Below, one piece after another: positions 33,447 to 44,231 of a stretch of DNA of 64,000 nt (its first letter is position 1; each line of letters opens with the position of its first letter). Made by a program: the position numbers and the translations under genes. This stretch comes from Echria macrotheca (lineage: Eukaryota > Ascomycota > Sordariomycetes > Sordariales > Schizotheciaceae): the NCBI GenBank assembly GCA_030411725.1, contig MU839830.1, forward strand, positions 1,240,001-1,304,000, written 5' to 3'. Below the pieces are notes generated by a model. It made no database searches. It was not told where the DNA came from and saw only the letters and a list, made by a program, of their open reading frames with translations.

Positions 33447-35481
33447 GGCGGCCACCAAGAGCATTCCGCAGCCTGGTCTGCCTTCCCTTCTCTTCACACT
33501 CTTCCCAATACCCGTGGATGTCGCACTTGGAACGTGCCACGGGCATTGATGTCTGCCACGATTTTTACGATACTACTTCTTCGGACCTCGCTGCCGTCGG
33601 TAGACGCGGTCACCTTAGGGCCAACATAAAGGGATCACTCGATGAGGCTGATGTGACAAACCATTTACACGGCGCAAGCGTTTGGGATGGGCGGTATCAG
33701 ACTCAAAAGCACGGGGTTGTTGACTGTTTAGCGCATTGCCCGCTTTGCCTTGTTGTACCACCAGTTTCACTTCTTCACACTCTTGTCTTTTTCCAGTTCA
33801 GCGTTTTTGTCAGGCAAAGATTCGGGGTTACCAAGGCGAGACAGAGGATGTTTGCAAGGGCTCGGGATATAAAGGAAAGGAATATCGGTCTCATGAAACC
33901 ATCAACCACGACGAGAGGACACGATGTGTGATGGCGTCGGGGCGGCTTGCCTCGAAGCATCATAGCAAAACTGCCACGGCAGATTCTAGTTCTCTACGCT
34001 CGTTGTAATAGTACAGCAGGTATGGTAGCAGGTTTTCCTAGCCACCGCCTTTGCTCTGGCCTATACTTTTTAAACAAAAATGTTTGTACCTTTCTATTCA
34101 AGACTTGGAATGGATGGCTCTGTGATGCTATTCTCCGTGTCTGGTTTCCTTGGTAGGGCTGGTCTGGACGGACCTTGGACCCAGGGGGCACAAGGCCGTG
34201 GTTGCTTGCCGGCAGCAAACTACGATGGGGGCACCCTTGAGGGGTGACGGGAGCATGTCCAAACAGTCATGTACATTAGCATGCCAAATGTGCATTTGAG
34301 AGGCGAGTCTTGACGAATCGAAAAGGGTTGATATCAACACATGCGTTACTCCTGAAAATGGAGTTGTGGCTTGTTTCTGTCTGTGACATGTTTGCCCGCC
34401 CATTGCTTCTCTGGGAAAAGCAAGTCCAGAACGGGGCGCCCCCTTGCCTCCTGGAAAAAAAGTTTTCTGCTTGTTTGGTGTGTGTGTGCTGGAGGACTAG
34501 TCCAAGGTTAGACGCAGGTGAGCGGGTGGTGAAGTGCAGCTGCTGAAACGCTGGGACTGCAGTGAGAGCGGGATATCCACGATACTGTCAACAATGTCCA
34601 CAACAACAGTGTCCGATGATGAGCCATGAAGGTTCCTTGGGTAGGTACCCTGGAACCAGAAGTACTCATGAAGCAAAGATACCTGGAGCGGCGAGTCATG
34701 TTAGACTCGTCTGAGCGCCAGAGACAAGAGACAAGATGGGATCGTCATCTTGTTCTTGTCTCTCATCTTTTTTTCTTCAGATCGGTTTGTTCGCATCGAG
34801 CCTTAGCGTGACTGGTCCCCGGATCTTCATCACGCACAGCGGGACCGGGGTCAGTCTAGACTCCAGTTGGGGACGGCGCTGGAAGGTTAGCGTTGAGGAT
34901 CTCTCGAAATTGGCCCGAGACGAGGTCCAGCGACCGACGGCGTCCACACCAGACCGGGGCCGGGGAAGGGCGGAATGGCATCACGGTGGTGACAAAGGTT
35001 GTGTTGCTTCTGGGGCGCGGCGAGAGAGAAGTGACAAAGTGTGTCAAGGTCAAGCAAGGGGCAGGGGAGGGGGTTTCCATACCTTGGCCAGAAAGGGGTT
35101 AGCCAGCTGCAGGTCTGGGCAGAAACAGTCTAGCAGTGGCAGCCCCACCCCTGGCGGACCTTGCGGACCCCACCGTGGAAGCTTCACCTGTCACGTCTCG
35201 AAGTCGAGAACTGACACTTTTCCCTTCTCGCGAGAATCTCCAGCGGCCGGCTTGCCATGGCTCCGGGTCGTCGCTAGTCTGGCCTTGGGACGGTCTGTGT
35301 TGACACGACTTCCACTTCCAGCCGTCGTTGCAGCACCTACCTACCCAGTCAGTCGCCACCGTCCGACCAAAGTCATTTCATCATTTATTAGTTATTGGGA
35401 GTCACTGCTCGTTGATTACCCACCCACCGCCCCAATACACGGTAGACGGTAGACGGCCTTGTTCCGCTCTGGGCCCCTAGA
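33447..35481. other. Intergenic, Msn2-like gene to DPH6
   Basis: About 2 kb with no supported protein gene. The notable content is the cluster of inverted repeats at 34631-34775. Low-complexity frames upstream of DPH6 have no family match and probably lie in its leader. Confidence 0.55.
34631..34775 (+). ncRNA. Candidate structured RNA: three hairpins then T-run
   Basis: Three inverted repeats follow each other within 145 bases. The first (34631-34657) pairs GGTTCC and GGGTA with TACCC and GGAACC around a GG loop. The second (34693-34710) pairs CGAGTC with GACTCG. The third and strongest (34721-34764) pairs AGAGACAAGA and ACAAGATG with CATCTTGT and TCTTGTCTCT: an 18-bp stem with one bulged G and a 7-nt loop GGATCGT. 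Seven Ts follow at 34769-34775, as at an RNA polymerase III terminator. Neurospora microRNA-like RNAs include Pol III transcripts (established), so a small-RNA precursor is possible. I saw no clear A and B boxes. Function is inference only. Confidence 0.3.
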
Positions 35482-37851
35482 ATGAACGTGATTGCCCTCG
35501 TGTCCGGGGGCAAGGACAGCTTCTTCTCGGCCCTCCACTGCCTGGCGAACGGACACCGTGTCGTGGCCCTGGCCAACCTGCACCCTGGGCCTGCACCCGG
35601 ACCTGAACCTGGACTTTCACATGGAACTGCTGCGCTCCCGCCGCCGGCCAGTGCCGCTGTCTCGGGCGTCCTAGCGTCCAGTCGGGTCCGGGGGGACGAC
35701 GAGCAATACGAGCTGGACCAGGACCTCAATAGCTTCATGTACCAGACCGTCGGCCACCAGGTCATCCCGCTCTACGCCGACGCCACCGGCCTGCCACTGT
35801 ACCGCCAGCCCATCGTCGGCGGCGCCGGACGGCATGCCAAGGATTATTCGCACCTCGCCGGCGCCGACCCGGATGAGACCGAGTCCATGGTTCCGCTGCT
35901 GCGCGCCGTCATGGCTGCCCATCCCGAGGCGAATGCCATCAGCGCTGGTGCCATCCTGAGCACTTATCAGCGCACCCGTGTGGAATCGGTGGCCACCCGC
36001 CTCGGGCTAGTGCCCCTGGCTTATCTCTGGAAGTTTCCCGTTCTTCCTGGTCCAGCCGGGTCTGTTGCCGGCGATATCCAGCTTTTGGATGATATGGCTG
36101 CCGCTGGGATGGACGCTCGTATCATCAAGGTTGCCAGTGGCGGGCTGGATGATTCTTTCCTTTGGACCAACGTTGCTAGTGTCAAGGGCCGACAGAGGCT
36201 GATGAATGCCATGCGTCGGTTTGGGGCTCACGAGACTGGAGCTGTCATCGGTGAAGGAGGAGAGTTTGAGACGTTGGTGCTTGATGGGCCGTCGGCTCTG
36301 TTCAAACAGCGTATTGTGGTTGCGGAAGAAGACCAAGCTATTATCAGAGAAGGAGGCGGGAGTTCCTGGTTAAAGTTGCGCAACGCCCGGCTGGAAGCCA
36401 AGAATACAACCGGCACCACCGTTGATGTCAGGATCCCCGACCTACTTGATGCGGATTTCCGGCATGTGCTTGATATGCTGGAAAAGCAGCCCGAGGACTC
36501 TGAGAGCTTGGAGGAAGACGAAGTAAACGATACAGGTGTACAAGGAGATTCGGTTACATATTCAACTGCGCTGAATCAGTGGTGTTTTCTCGGACATGGT
36601 CCGTCTGTTGAAGAGCAGACGGCATCCATTGTCGCAGAGGTCCGTCAACGCCTGCAACAATGCTCGCTCACGCCATCTGCTATCATCTCCTCTACGATTC
36701 TCCTACGCAGGATGGCCGACTTCCCTACCATCAACACAGTCTACGGTTCACTATTTGACGCCCCAAACCCTCCCTCCAGAGTCACTGTCTCATGCGGCGA
36801 CCAGCTTCCTGCGGGAGTTGATGTCGCGGTCTATCTGTCAGTACACAACAACCTAGGTCCGGACGACAGACAAGGTCTCCACGTGCAATCGCGCTCATAC
36901 TGGGCGCCGGCCAACATCGGGCCCTACAGCCAGGCTGTGTCCATTCCCGTATCCAGTCTTTGCACCACCGGCGGGAATGAGAACACAAGAAGCGGGCTGA
37001 GATTGGTCACCATCGCGGGTCAGATCCCTCTCGTGCCGGCAACCATGGCCCTCCCATCACCAGACCAAGGGGGCCTGGAGATGCAGATCGTCCTAGCGCT
37101 GCAACATCTCTGGCGGATAGGCGTCGAGATGGGCGTGGAATGGTGGAGCTCCGCGGTGGCGTACTTTCCTGAGTCTCTGGCTGGCGGTCTATCGATGGAG
37201 GCAAAGGCGATCCTCGCAGCAAGGGCGTGGGAAGCTGCTCATGTTGTGACGCTTCCGGTGGAGGGAGAGGAAGGGGAGGATGATGAGGACGGGCCGGATC
37301 TGTGGGATCGGACGTTTGATGCACGGTATAGGACGCTTGGGGAGGAGGGGACTGGACCGAAGAAGGTACCGGATTGGGATGTAGTTGGGCCGCGGAGGGT
37401 GGTGCCGGCGGTGTTCGCTGCTGAGGTGGATGAGCTTCCGAGGGCGGCTGGGGTGGAGTGGCATGCTCATGTTGGGTTTGCGGGTGTTGATAACGGTAGG
37501 GTTGAGGTGAGGAGGTGGGTTGATGGCGGGCGGGAGGTATATATGACTGTTGTTGGGGCTGGTGAGATGAGTCGGTTTGTGCAGGTCATTGTGGCGGTGG
37601 GTGCAGGTGGCGACAAGGGACCTGCTGAGACGAAGGGCGAGGTTGATGGGATTGCGGCAGCAGCTCTTGCGCGGCTGGCTGGCCGAGAGGTTGAGGTAGT
37701 TCCTACTGTTAGATATCTTGTGGGCGGGGCTTGGGATGAGAGCTGGGGGCCTGTGGTGCCGTGCAAGTCGCTGTGGGATCGGAAGGGGAGGGCTTTGGAG
37801 TCGGTGGCTGTTTATCAGATGTGCTTGGGGAGCGCCGGGTCACTGGTTTGA
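35482..37851 (+). CDS. DPH6: Diphthine-ammonia ligase with RidA-like domains
   Basis: Catalyses the last step of diphthamide formation on elongation factor 2: ATP-dependent amidation of diphthine with ammonia, in the cytosol (family knowledge). The 789-residue intronless protein opens with the N-type ATP-pyrophosphatase P-loop MNVIALVSGGKDSFF and keeps the family segments PLYRQPIVGGAGRHAKDYSHLAGADPDETESM, AISAGAILSTYQRTRVE and the GEGGEFETLVLDGP motif of DPH6. After about residue 350 come two YjgF/RidA-like regions (one near FLGHGPSVEEQTASIV, one near YWAPANIGPYSQAV), the arrangement of yeast Ylr143w. A Pro-rich insertion follows ALANLHPG. Glu/Gly-rich linkers make it longer than the yeast protein (685 residues). 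It is convergent with the carboxylesterase gene. Confidence 0.9.
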   Translation: MNVIALVSGGKDSFFSALHCLANGHRVVALANLHPGPAPGPEPGLSHGTAALPPPASAAVSGVLASSRVRGDDEQYELDQDLNSFMYQTVGHQVIPLYADATGLPLYRQPIVGGAGRHAKDYSHLAGADPDETESMVPLLRAVMAAHPEANAISAGAILSTYQRTRVESVATRLGLVPLAYLWKFPVLPGPAGSVAGDIQLLDDMAAAGMDARIIKVASGGLDDSFLWTNVASVKGRQRLMNAMRRFGAHETGAVIGEGGEFETLVLDGPSALFKQRIVVAEEDQAIIREGGGSSWLKLRNARLEAKNTTGTTVDVRIPDLLDADFRHVLDMLEKQPEDSESLEEDEVNDTGVQGDSVTYSTALNQWCFLGHGPSVEEQTASIVAEVRQRLQQCSLTPSAIISSTILLRRMADFPTINTVYGSLFDAPNPPSRVTVSCGDQLPAGVDVAVYLSVHNNLGPDDRQGLHVQSRSYWAPANIGPYSQAVSIPVSSLCTTGGNENTRSGLRLVTIAGQIPLVPATMALPSPDQGGLEMQIVLALQHLWRIGVEMGVEWWSSAVAYFPESLAGGLSMEAKAILAARAWEAAHVVTLPVEGEEGEDDEDGPDLWDRTFDARYRTLGEEGTGPKKVPDWDVVGPRRVVPAVFAAEVDELPRAAGVEWHAHVGFAGVDNGRVEVRRWVDGGREVYMTVVGAGEMSRFVQVIVAVGAGGDKGPAETKGEVDGIAAAALARLAGREVEVVPTVRYLVGGAWDESWGPVVPCKSLWDRKGRALESVAVYQMCLGSAGSLV

Positions 37852-37892
37852 TGGGAAAGGGTAGTATCATGAACTCGCTAGCCTCGGCTTTG

Positions 37893-38050
37893 ATGGACAT
37901 CTAATTCATTGGGTGATCAATCTACTTACATCTGTTGTGGATAGCTTCATCCGTTTGCTGCTGCAGGTAGACAAAAGACTAAGACGGTGACATCAGTCTA
38001 GCTACCCCGATACCACTAGCGACCCACTGCACAGGAAGCTTCTCAAATCC
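37893..38050 (+). repeat. Dispersed repeat, copy A
   Basis: Lies 41 bases after the DPH6 stop. It shares an ordered series of blocks with copy B at 59795-60008: ATGGACAT, GGTGATC, ACATCTGT, GTGGATAGCTTCATCC, TTTGCTGC, ACAAA, GGTGAC, CAGT, AGGAAG and CTCAAATC. It is shorter than B because of internal gaps. There is no clear terminal inverted repeat. It may be a SINE-like or other non-coding element. Confidence 0.65.
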
Positions 38051-38229
38051 TCACACCCATGAGAGGTGCTGGACATGTTGTTCGCTCGTCCTCCGGGCAT
38101 GTCTGTGGACCAACCGAGAGATACAACCAACCTCAGCAACACGACGGCGAGATCACATTTTGTTCGGGATATAGACACCAACCAAACGACCTCGAATCAA
38201 ACCCCCCAACACCACGAAGAAGATCAACG

Positions 38230-40403
38230 TTAAACCCGCTGCTCCATCACATCCTCGCCCAACCCCCTCCAAAACTCACACCGACCCATCTCCTCCTCCC
38301 CCACAACCTCCATCCGACTCGTCCCCAGCTCCAACAACAACCTCTGCTTCTTCCCGTCCCGATCCCGATCCCGATCCCCATCCCACCTCTCCCAAACCGG
38401 CCTCTCCCCCTTCTCTTCCTTCTCACCAACCAACCCACCCGAATTCGGATCCAACCCCCTCACAAACCCAACAAAATACCCCATGACCAGTGCCACCATA
38501 GGCTTGTTATACCCGTAATAACTCCTCCTCGCATGGCCAGCTATACTATCCGGCCCAAACACCGCCGCCGCTTCAAAGAGGTGCGGAACGCCCCAGCCCG
38601 CCGCGTCGTTCTCTTTGTCGTATACGTTGTACCGATACACGTATTTGGGCGTGTGCGGGGGCAGGAAGAGGAGGATGTTGATGTTGGGGCAGGAGAAGGT
38701 CGCGTCGCCGTAGATTTGGCTTGCTGACTTAAAATAGGGGGCGTGTTGGTTGGTGGGAGATGAGGGAGAGATGGGGAGGGGGGCGTAGCGGGATAGGATG
38801 GCGGTGGTGTGGTTTGAAGTGAGGTGGGGGTAGTTGTTTGATAGGAAGGTTGTGATGGAGGATGGGGAGGATGCGGTTGTTGGGGCGAAGAGGGAGCCTT
38901 CTGTTTTTTTTGGTAAGTTGTTGTTAGTATCTTCTTACACTGTAGGAAATCGGAGAGGATGTGGTTGGTGTGGGGTTTTGCTGTGTATGAGGAGGGGTGG
39001 TTGTGGTGAAGGGCAGCCGGGTATGGAGTTTTGGGTGAGATGCGGTTGTGAAGGGCAGCCGGGTAAGCGGGGAAAAAAAGGGGTGAGTAAACAAGAGCGA
39101 CAAACCGTCGGTATCCGTCCCAAACAGCACCGGCACATCGACAAACTTTCTCTCTCGGAATAACGTATACGGCAGATCCTCCAGAAAGTCTCCGTCGATA
39201 CACGGCGTCCAGTAGAACAGCGGCGCGCCGTCGCGGCCCGGGAACGGCTGCGCAAAGTTGGCCCGCTGCAAGTCCCTCACGTCCTTCCGCCTCAGACAAT
39301 CCATCTGGTTGTCAGAAGCCGTCCCGTTGCAGCCCGTCTGCTTCAAGACCCTGTCAAACTGATACTCGAGCTCCCACACGCGCGGCTGCGCAGGTAAGAA
39401 GACAGACTCGGCCACGGCCCCGACAAAGAGCCCATCATCCCGCCCGCCGTGGGCGACCATGTGCAGCGCCACCGAGCCAGCACCGGCCGAGGCGCCATGG
39501 ATGACCACATGTTCCGGATCTCCGCCAAACTGTCCCTGTCAGCCTCTCACCACCCCGGCAAGAAAGGGGGAAAACACACGGCAGCAATATACCGCTTCAC
39601 CCACCACAACACCATCCTCTGATCCAACAAGCCAACATTCAAATCCCCATCCCGTCTCACAGCCTCACCGGCCAAGAACCCCCAGATCCCCACGCGATAG
39701 CCGAAATTCACCATAACCAGACCACCCCCGGAGCGCCGCACAACCTCGGCCCCGTCCCAGTTCGCATTTGTCAGCGAGACATACCCGCCGCCCGAAATAA
39801 ACACCCAAACAGGCAGTTTTGACTCGGACGTCGCGTTGGCAGGTTTCCACACATTCACAAACAGACAGTCCTCGGACTGGCCGGGGACGGGATAGCCCAT
39901 CCCTATCCCGAGACAGAGCGGCGGGAGCGTGACGGCTTTTTGGATGCGTTCTTGTTCGGGGAGAGGTTCGGCGGGGGCGCGGAAGCGGAGCGGACCTAGT
40001 GGCGGGGCGGCGTAGCGCATCCCTAGGAAGGCGTCGACCGAGTGCGGGAGGTGGAGGCCTTGGTAGGTTGTGTAGGGGAGGGTGATTGTGGGAGGAGGAC
40101 CCGGGGGCTGGAGGCAGGGGAGGAGGGTGGGAGTTAGCAGGCAGAGTCTTGGTTTCATTTTGGCATTTTTGGTTCGAGGGTTACTTGTTTGGAGTCTGGG
40201 GATGTCAGGTAAGGAACGAGAAGGGGGAAACAGACGTGATGGCTTGGGAAGAGCTGGATGGCTAGCACGAGCGCGACGGCAAGAAAGGAAGCTAGGGCGG
40301 CGGCCCAGAGGACGAGGGTATCTGGGCGCCAGGGCCACCATGGCTTGGGACGGGCTTTGGGCAGCAGAGGGCTCGTCTCGTTTGGAGAGGGAAGGTCGGC
40401 CAT
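38230..40403 (-). CDS. Membrane-anchored type-B carboxylesterase
   Basis: Alpha/beta-hydrolase of the carboxylesterase/lipase type B family, substrate unknown. Inferred exons: 40185-40403, 39580-40107, 39106-39529 and 38230-38900, giving 613 residues. An N-terminal segment TLVLWAAALASFLAVALVLA (about 29-48), preceded by basic PKARPKPWWPWR, predicts a type II anchor instead of free secretion. The catalytic triad is visible: Ser263 in GASAG, Glu391 in TDEGS (its codon is split by intron 3) and His497 in GWGVPHLFEA. The oxyanion motif is VFISGGGY, and SEDCLFVNVW is the family signature. Intron 3 is 205 nt, branch ACTAAC, with an internal duplication. The first splice is the least certain: donor GTAACC (40184) is used here, and GTCTGT further upstream also keeps frame. 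Late residues include an RDRDRD run from a GATCCC repeat. Confidence 0.82.
39001..39070 (+). repeat. Tandem duplication inside carboxylesterase intron 3
   Basis: The block GAAGGGCAGCCGGGTA occurs twice about 43-45 bases apart, each preceded by TTGTG-type sequence. It accounts for much of the length of this 205-nt intron (38901-39105). Confidence 0.7.
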
Positions 40404-42015
40404 GGTGTCGGATGGCTGCGCGTGTCAAACCTGCGGGTGGCCGTTAGTTGTGGCAAACGGGGTGGTGGCATCGGGGGAGGGCTGGAGTGGGAAAACTGGG
40501 CGGAGAAACGGCACGAGGATAAAGGAGATGGAAGGCAAGAAAGGAGGGTGTAAGTATTTTGGGTGCTAGAACGAGAAGGAGAAGACATGGTTGGACTGGA
40601 CATGACGGGATTCGGCAACCTTGTATCACCAACTCCATCCCATCCAGAGAGCAGAACCAGTGCACAGAGTAAAAAGCAGATAATTGGAATGGCAGTATCT
40701 GATACAGAACAGGAAAGAGGAAATACAAGAAGAACAGACCAGATGGTTGAAGACTCAGGATGAAGAGGGGGGGTCTGTACCGAGACGCTGCTCCATAAAG
40801 GTCTCAGGAAACAGACAAAACATGAAAATGAACATTTGACAGCCCAGCCAGAAGGGTAACACAACGGGACATAGAAGCACTCTAGCGAAGGAGCAGAACG
40901 ACTGGTGACTAATTCAAGACGGAGACAACCTTGACCGGTAGTGACAACACTTGATAGCCACATCCACCAACCAAAAAAACAAACACAAATCTCCAGCGGA
41001 TAAAAATACATAAGGGAATAAAAAGACAGGCTAATACAAGAAACGGACTGAGAAAAACAACTAAAACGACAAACGGGGAATACAGTATATCGCCTACCTT
41101 ATTAACTTGGGACCTGCCACCAATTCCTAACTGTACGTACATGCAACCCGGCGTACAGTACCCGTGCCGTCCGTAACCTATACGGAAACAGAACGAAAGA
41201 AAACAAATCACAAGCGCAACTCGGTCTTCAGCTTGACGAGTGACGACTTCTTCCAAGAACAAGATAAAATAATTTAGTTGTCAACAAAAATGCTCTTACA
41301 AAAACAACAGCCAGTTTTGTCCTACTGCAAAAGTCTCGAAAAAAGCAAATATGCTTGCCCACCTTGTTCAATGATCACGCGGTCGACCAGCCAGCGCTCT
41401 CAGTGGATGGACGAAGCCTCCTACAGGGGGTGTCCACTGCAAATGTGCAAATGCCATTCGTCAACAGGCCAACAACCTCATCGCTACGGTTAACTACCTA
41501 ACACTAATGTCTCACATCACACCGCCTCTCTCTCTTTACAAGTCGCCAAGCTCAACAACAAAACGTGTGGTGGTGGTTGTTGTTGTTGTCTCTTGGCTGG
41601 AGTAATATAGTTAAGTGCTTAGGTATCCTAATCTCCCTTCCCCATCAACACTACACTTTCCAAAGTATCCAGCACCAAGCCACAACCCTAATTCATCCTC
41701 AGTGGTCTCACGAGGACCGATCAGCTTTAGCACTGTGAGGGAGGACTCACTCAGACACCCTGACGTGCAGTATGTGGACGCCGGTTGTTGTCTTGCAGGC
41801 AAATAAACGGATGGGGCTATTTATTCAGAGAGCCAAGCAAACCGCTGCTACTAGTAGAAAAAAGATATCTAGCCCAGCCCCTAGCCCCCAGCCCCAAGCT
41901 GACCAGATCGTACTCTAATACCGGTATACACACATACATACACACGATTCCAGTCTAAGAAGGCTCAGTTTTCCATGGGGATGGAATACGAGTATGATAT
42001 AATACAATACTTGCC

Positions 42016-42025
42016 TACCTAGGTA
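42016..42025. promoter_or_regulatory. TACCTAGGTA palindrome, copy 2
   Basis: Part of a longer run GCCTACCTAGGTAGG followed by two more TAGG units (to 42035), which can itself form a hairpin. It lies 3' of the acyltransferase gene. Confidence 0.4.
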
Positions 42026-42151
42026 GGTAGGTAGGCGAGTCAACGCAGTAGACTTTACAAAGTCCAGCCTACCGTATGCTTAAACGTCAACTGTCTCTTG
42101 ATAACCCGAACACTCTGAGCTATAACACCCAGCCATGAACTGTTAAATATT

Positions 42152-42161
42152 TACCTAGGTA
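42152..42161. promoter_or_regulatory. TACCTAGGTA palindrome, copy 3
   Basis: Exact copy, 129 bases beyond the stop codon of the acyltransferase gene and 126 bases from copy 2. Confidence 0.4.
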
Positions 42162-42289
42162 GTAGATAGCCATCACATTGTGTTACTCTACCCATCACTT
42201 CCCATACCTCTCCTCATGTCATATTCCCTCATATACTCTGTACAATCCACCATATCGTATACAACACTTATACAACATCCAGCCACAGC

Positions 42290-44231
42290 TCACTTGAGAA
42301 GAACCATCTCCTCCTTCCTCCCCGCCGCAAAATCATCCTTATACCGCTCCCACATCTTCCTCAGCTCCGCCACATACTCGCCATGCAGCCTGTCCACCTC
42401 CCCCGAATCAACCGCCTCCCCACGCGCCTGCGCCACCTTGATCGGCTTGCCCACCACGATATTCAGCGGGCGCCTATACGGCATCAGGCCGACGTCATAG
42501 TTAAAGATGCCACGCCCGTGCAGGAACGGCAGCGTAAACTTGAGCGTCCGCAGCACCCACATCTGCGCCCGGTGCAGCGCTGGGTGCGTCTTGGGGCTGA
42601 CCTGATCATATAAATCATTCTCACCGAACGCCAGCACCGGCACTAGATCCGCGCCGGTGCGCACCGCCAGCTTGATGAAGCCCTTTCTCTCGCCCAGCAC
42701 CAAGTGCATCGTCCCCGGCTGCGCCTCGAGCGACTCGCGCGCACCGCCAATGACAATCGTCACGGCCCGGCCCATGCCCTCGCCGTTGCGGCCACCGCGC
42801 GTCAGGATGTTGGTGATGGAGTCCTTTGACACTGACTGGATGCCCAGCGACAAAATGTACTCGCGGTACAGCGGGATGCGGAAGTTGGACTCGAGCGTGA
42901 GCAGGCAGTTGGTGATGCCCGGAAACTTTTCCGAGAAACCCAGCGCCTCCGTGGCGAACGCCGCAAACGCCCCGTGCGAGATGATGCCGTGCGGGTGGTA
43001 TCCAAAGATGTACTTGCGCGTCGGCGGAAGCTCGTGCGTCTTGTGCAGACGCGCCGGGAAGTAATCGGCGAAAAACTTCCACATGGGCATCCGCCGGAAC
43101 CGCTCCGATCGGAACCGCAGCCGGCCGTCCGTCGCCGCCTTGGACAGCAGCATATGCAGTAGGTAGGGAATAAGAAGCGGCCAGGTGAGTGGGATAGCGC
43201 AGAGGAAAAAGAAAAACGAGACGGTCGACGCAATGCTTAAAGAGTGGACAAGCACCGCTAGTGTCTGTAGTCTGCGCTTGAATGGGATGTTCCAGGGCGC
43301 AAACCTGACGCCATACGCCCGATAGTATCTTTGCTCCCGCTCCCGACTCTCGCGGTCGTTTTCGTCGATCGAAAGGGGCGGATACTCCTCCCACCCGGGA
43401 AACCTGCCAGGAGGCGTATCTTCCGACTCTTCTGCATCGCCCACATTTCCTTGGATCCAGGAATGCACCGCGAGCTTTGAGTGTGCTGGCAGCCCGGCGA
43501 TATCGTCCTGTGTGTCGGTCGGATCTCCTGTTACAGTTTTCTGCTCATCCAAGTCGTAAGGCGAGTTCCCCGGCGTCTCCTCGTTCACGAGTGTCTCGGG
43601 TGCACTCGCTGTCTGTGGTAGAGTGATTTTCGATGTCGTGTTTTCCTCTTGCTTGTCCAATTTTGCTTGCTCTGTAGCTGGCTTAGCAGACGGGGTTTGT
43701 TCCTGGTCGCTGGTCTCCATTTTCGTATCTGCCGTAGCTGATGTAGTGGACCGCGTTTGCTCCTCGACCCTACTCTCTTCCTTTGCGTCCTCCGTGGCTG
43801 GTTTGGTAGACGGCGCCTCGGTCTTGGATCTGACAGATGTCGTCCTCCGAGGCGGGCTTATCTTGTTAACCTGCGCTTGTCAGCAATGCTCTCGTCGTAG
43901 CCACATTGAAACTTACATTTTCCTTCTCATCCCCCGCCGGGACTGGCGTCTTCAACTGGCTTGGCTCGTGGAGAGCAGGAGCTGCGTTTGTGTCAATGAT
44001 CCGAAGCACCTGCACCTGCTTCTCCCCTCTTCCCCCGCTGCCACTGTCTCCTGCTCCTCCACTGCTGCTGCTCCCAGGATTCTGGGAAGACGACCCGGCC
44101 ACCTTCTTGCCCTGCCCCCTCTTCACACCACCACTAACACTACCACCAGCCTGGCCCCCGCCCTTCTTCTTGCCCTGCTGCGAGCCAGCAGCCACGGCCT
44201 GCTTCGAGCCCGGGCTCTCCTGGTCCGCCAT
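42290..44231 (-). CDS. DGA1: Diacylglycerol O-acyltransferase, DGAT2 family (Dga1-like)
   Basis: Forms triacylglycerol from diacylglycerol and acyl-CoA at the ER and lipid droplets (family knowledge). Exons 43917-44231 and 42290-43870 give 631 residues; the 46-nt intron (GTAAGT, GCTGAC, CAG) is phase 0 and joins DEKEN to VNKISPPRR. The core holds a hydrophobic hairpin at about 305-345 (LAVLVHSLSIASTVSFFFFL, then LTWPLLIPYLLHMLL), the DGAT2 signature YHPHGIISHG near 395 and IGGARESLEAQPG near 470. About 290 residues precede the membrane segment, Gly/Ser/Lys-rich at first then acidic and Thr-rich, against well under 100 in yeast Dga1; this extension is predicted to be disordered. A frame starting at METSDQ (43720) would skip exon 1, but in-frame sequence and splice sites favour the longer form. 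The codon upstream at 44264 is TTG, not ATG. Confidence 0.88.

Larger units (their letters stand above)
40404..42289. other. Intergenic between carboxylesterase and DGAT2
   Basis: 1.9 kb without a supported gene. It includes a TTG/GTG-type repeat at about 41568-41590 and two TACCTAGGTA palindromes. It should hold the promoter of the carboxylesterase (toward 40404) and the 3' UTR of the acyltransferase (toward 42289). Confidence 0.55.

Noticed and set aside
34721..34775. Bacterial-type rho-independent terminator
   Set aside because: Stem plus T-run looks similar, but the window is clearly fungal; a Pol III terminator or hairpin RNA is the better reading.
34736..35452. 238-codon frame just before DPH6
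   Set aside because: No family features, Arg/Gly/Ser-rich scrambled composition, and it begins inside the hairpin cluster; more likely leader DNA.
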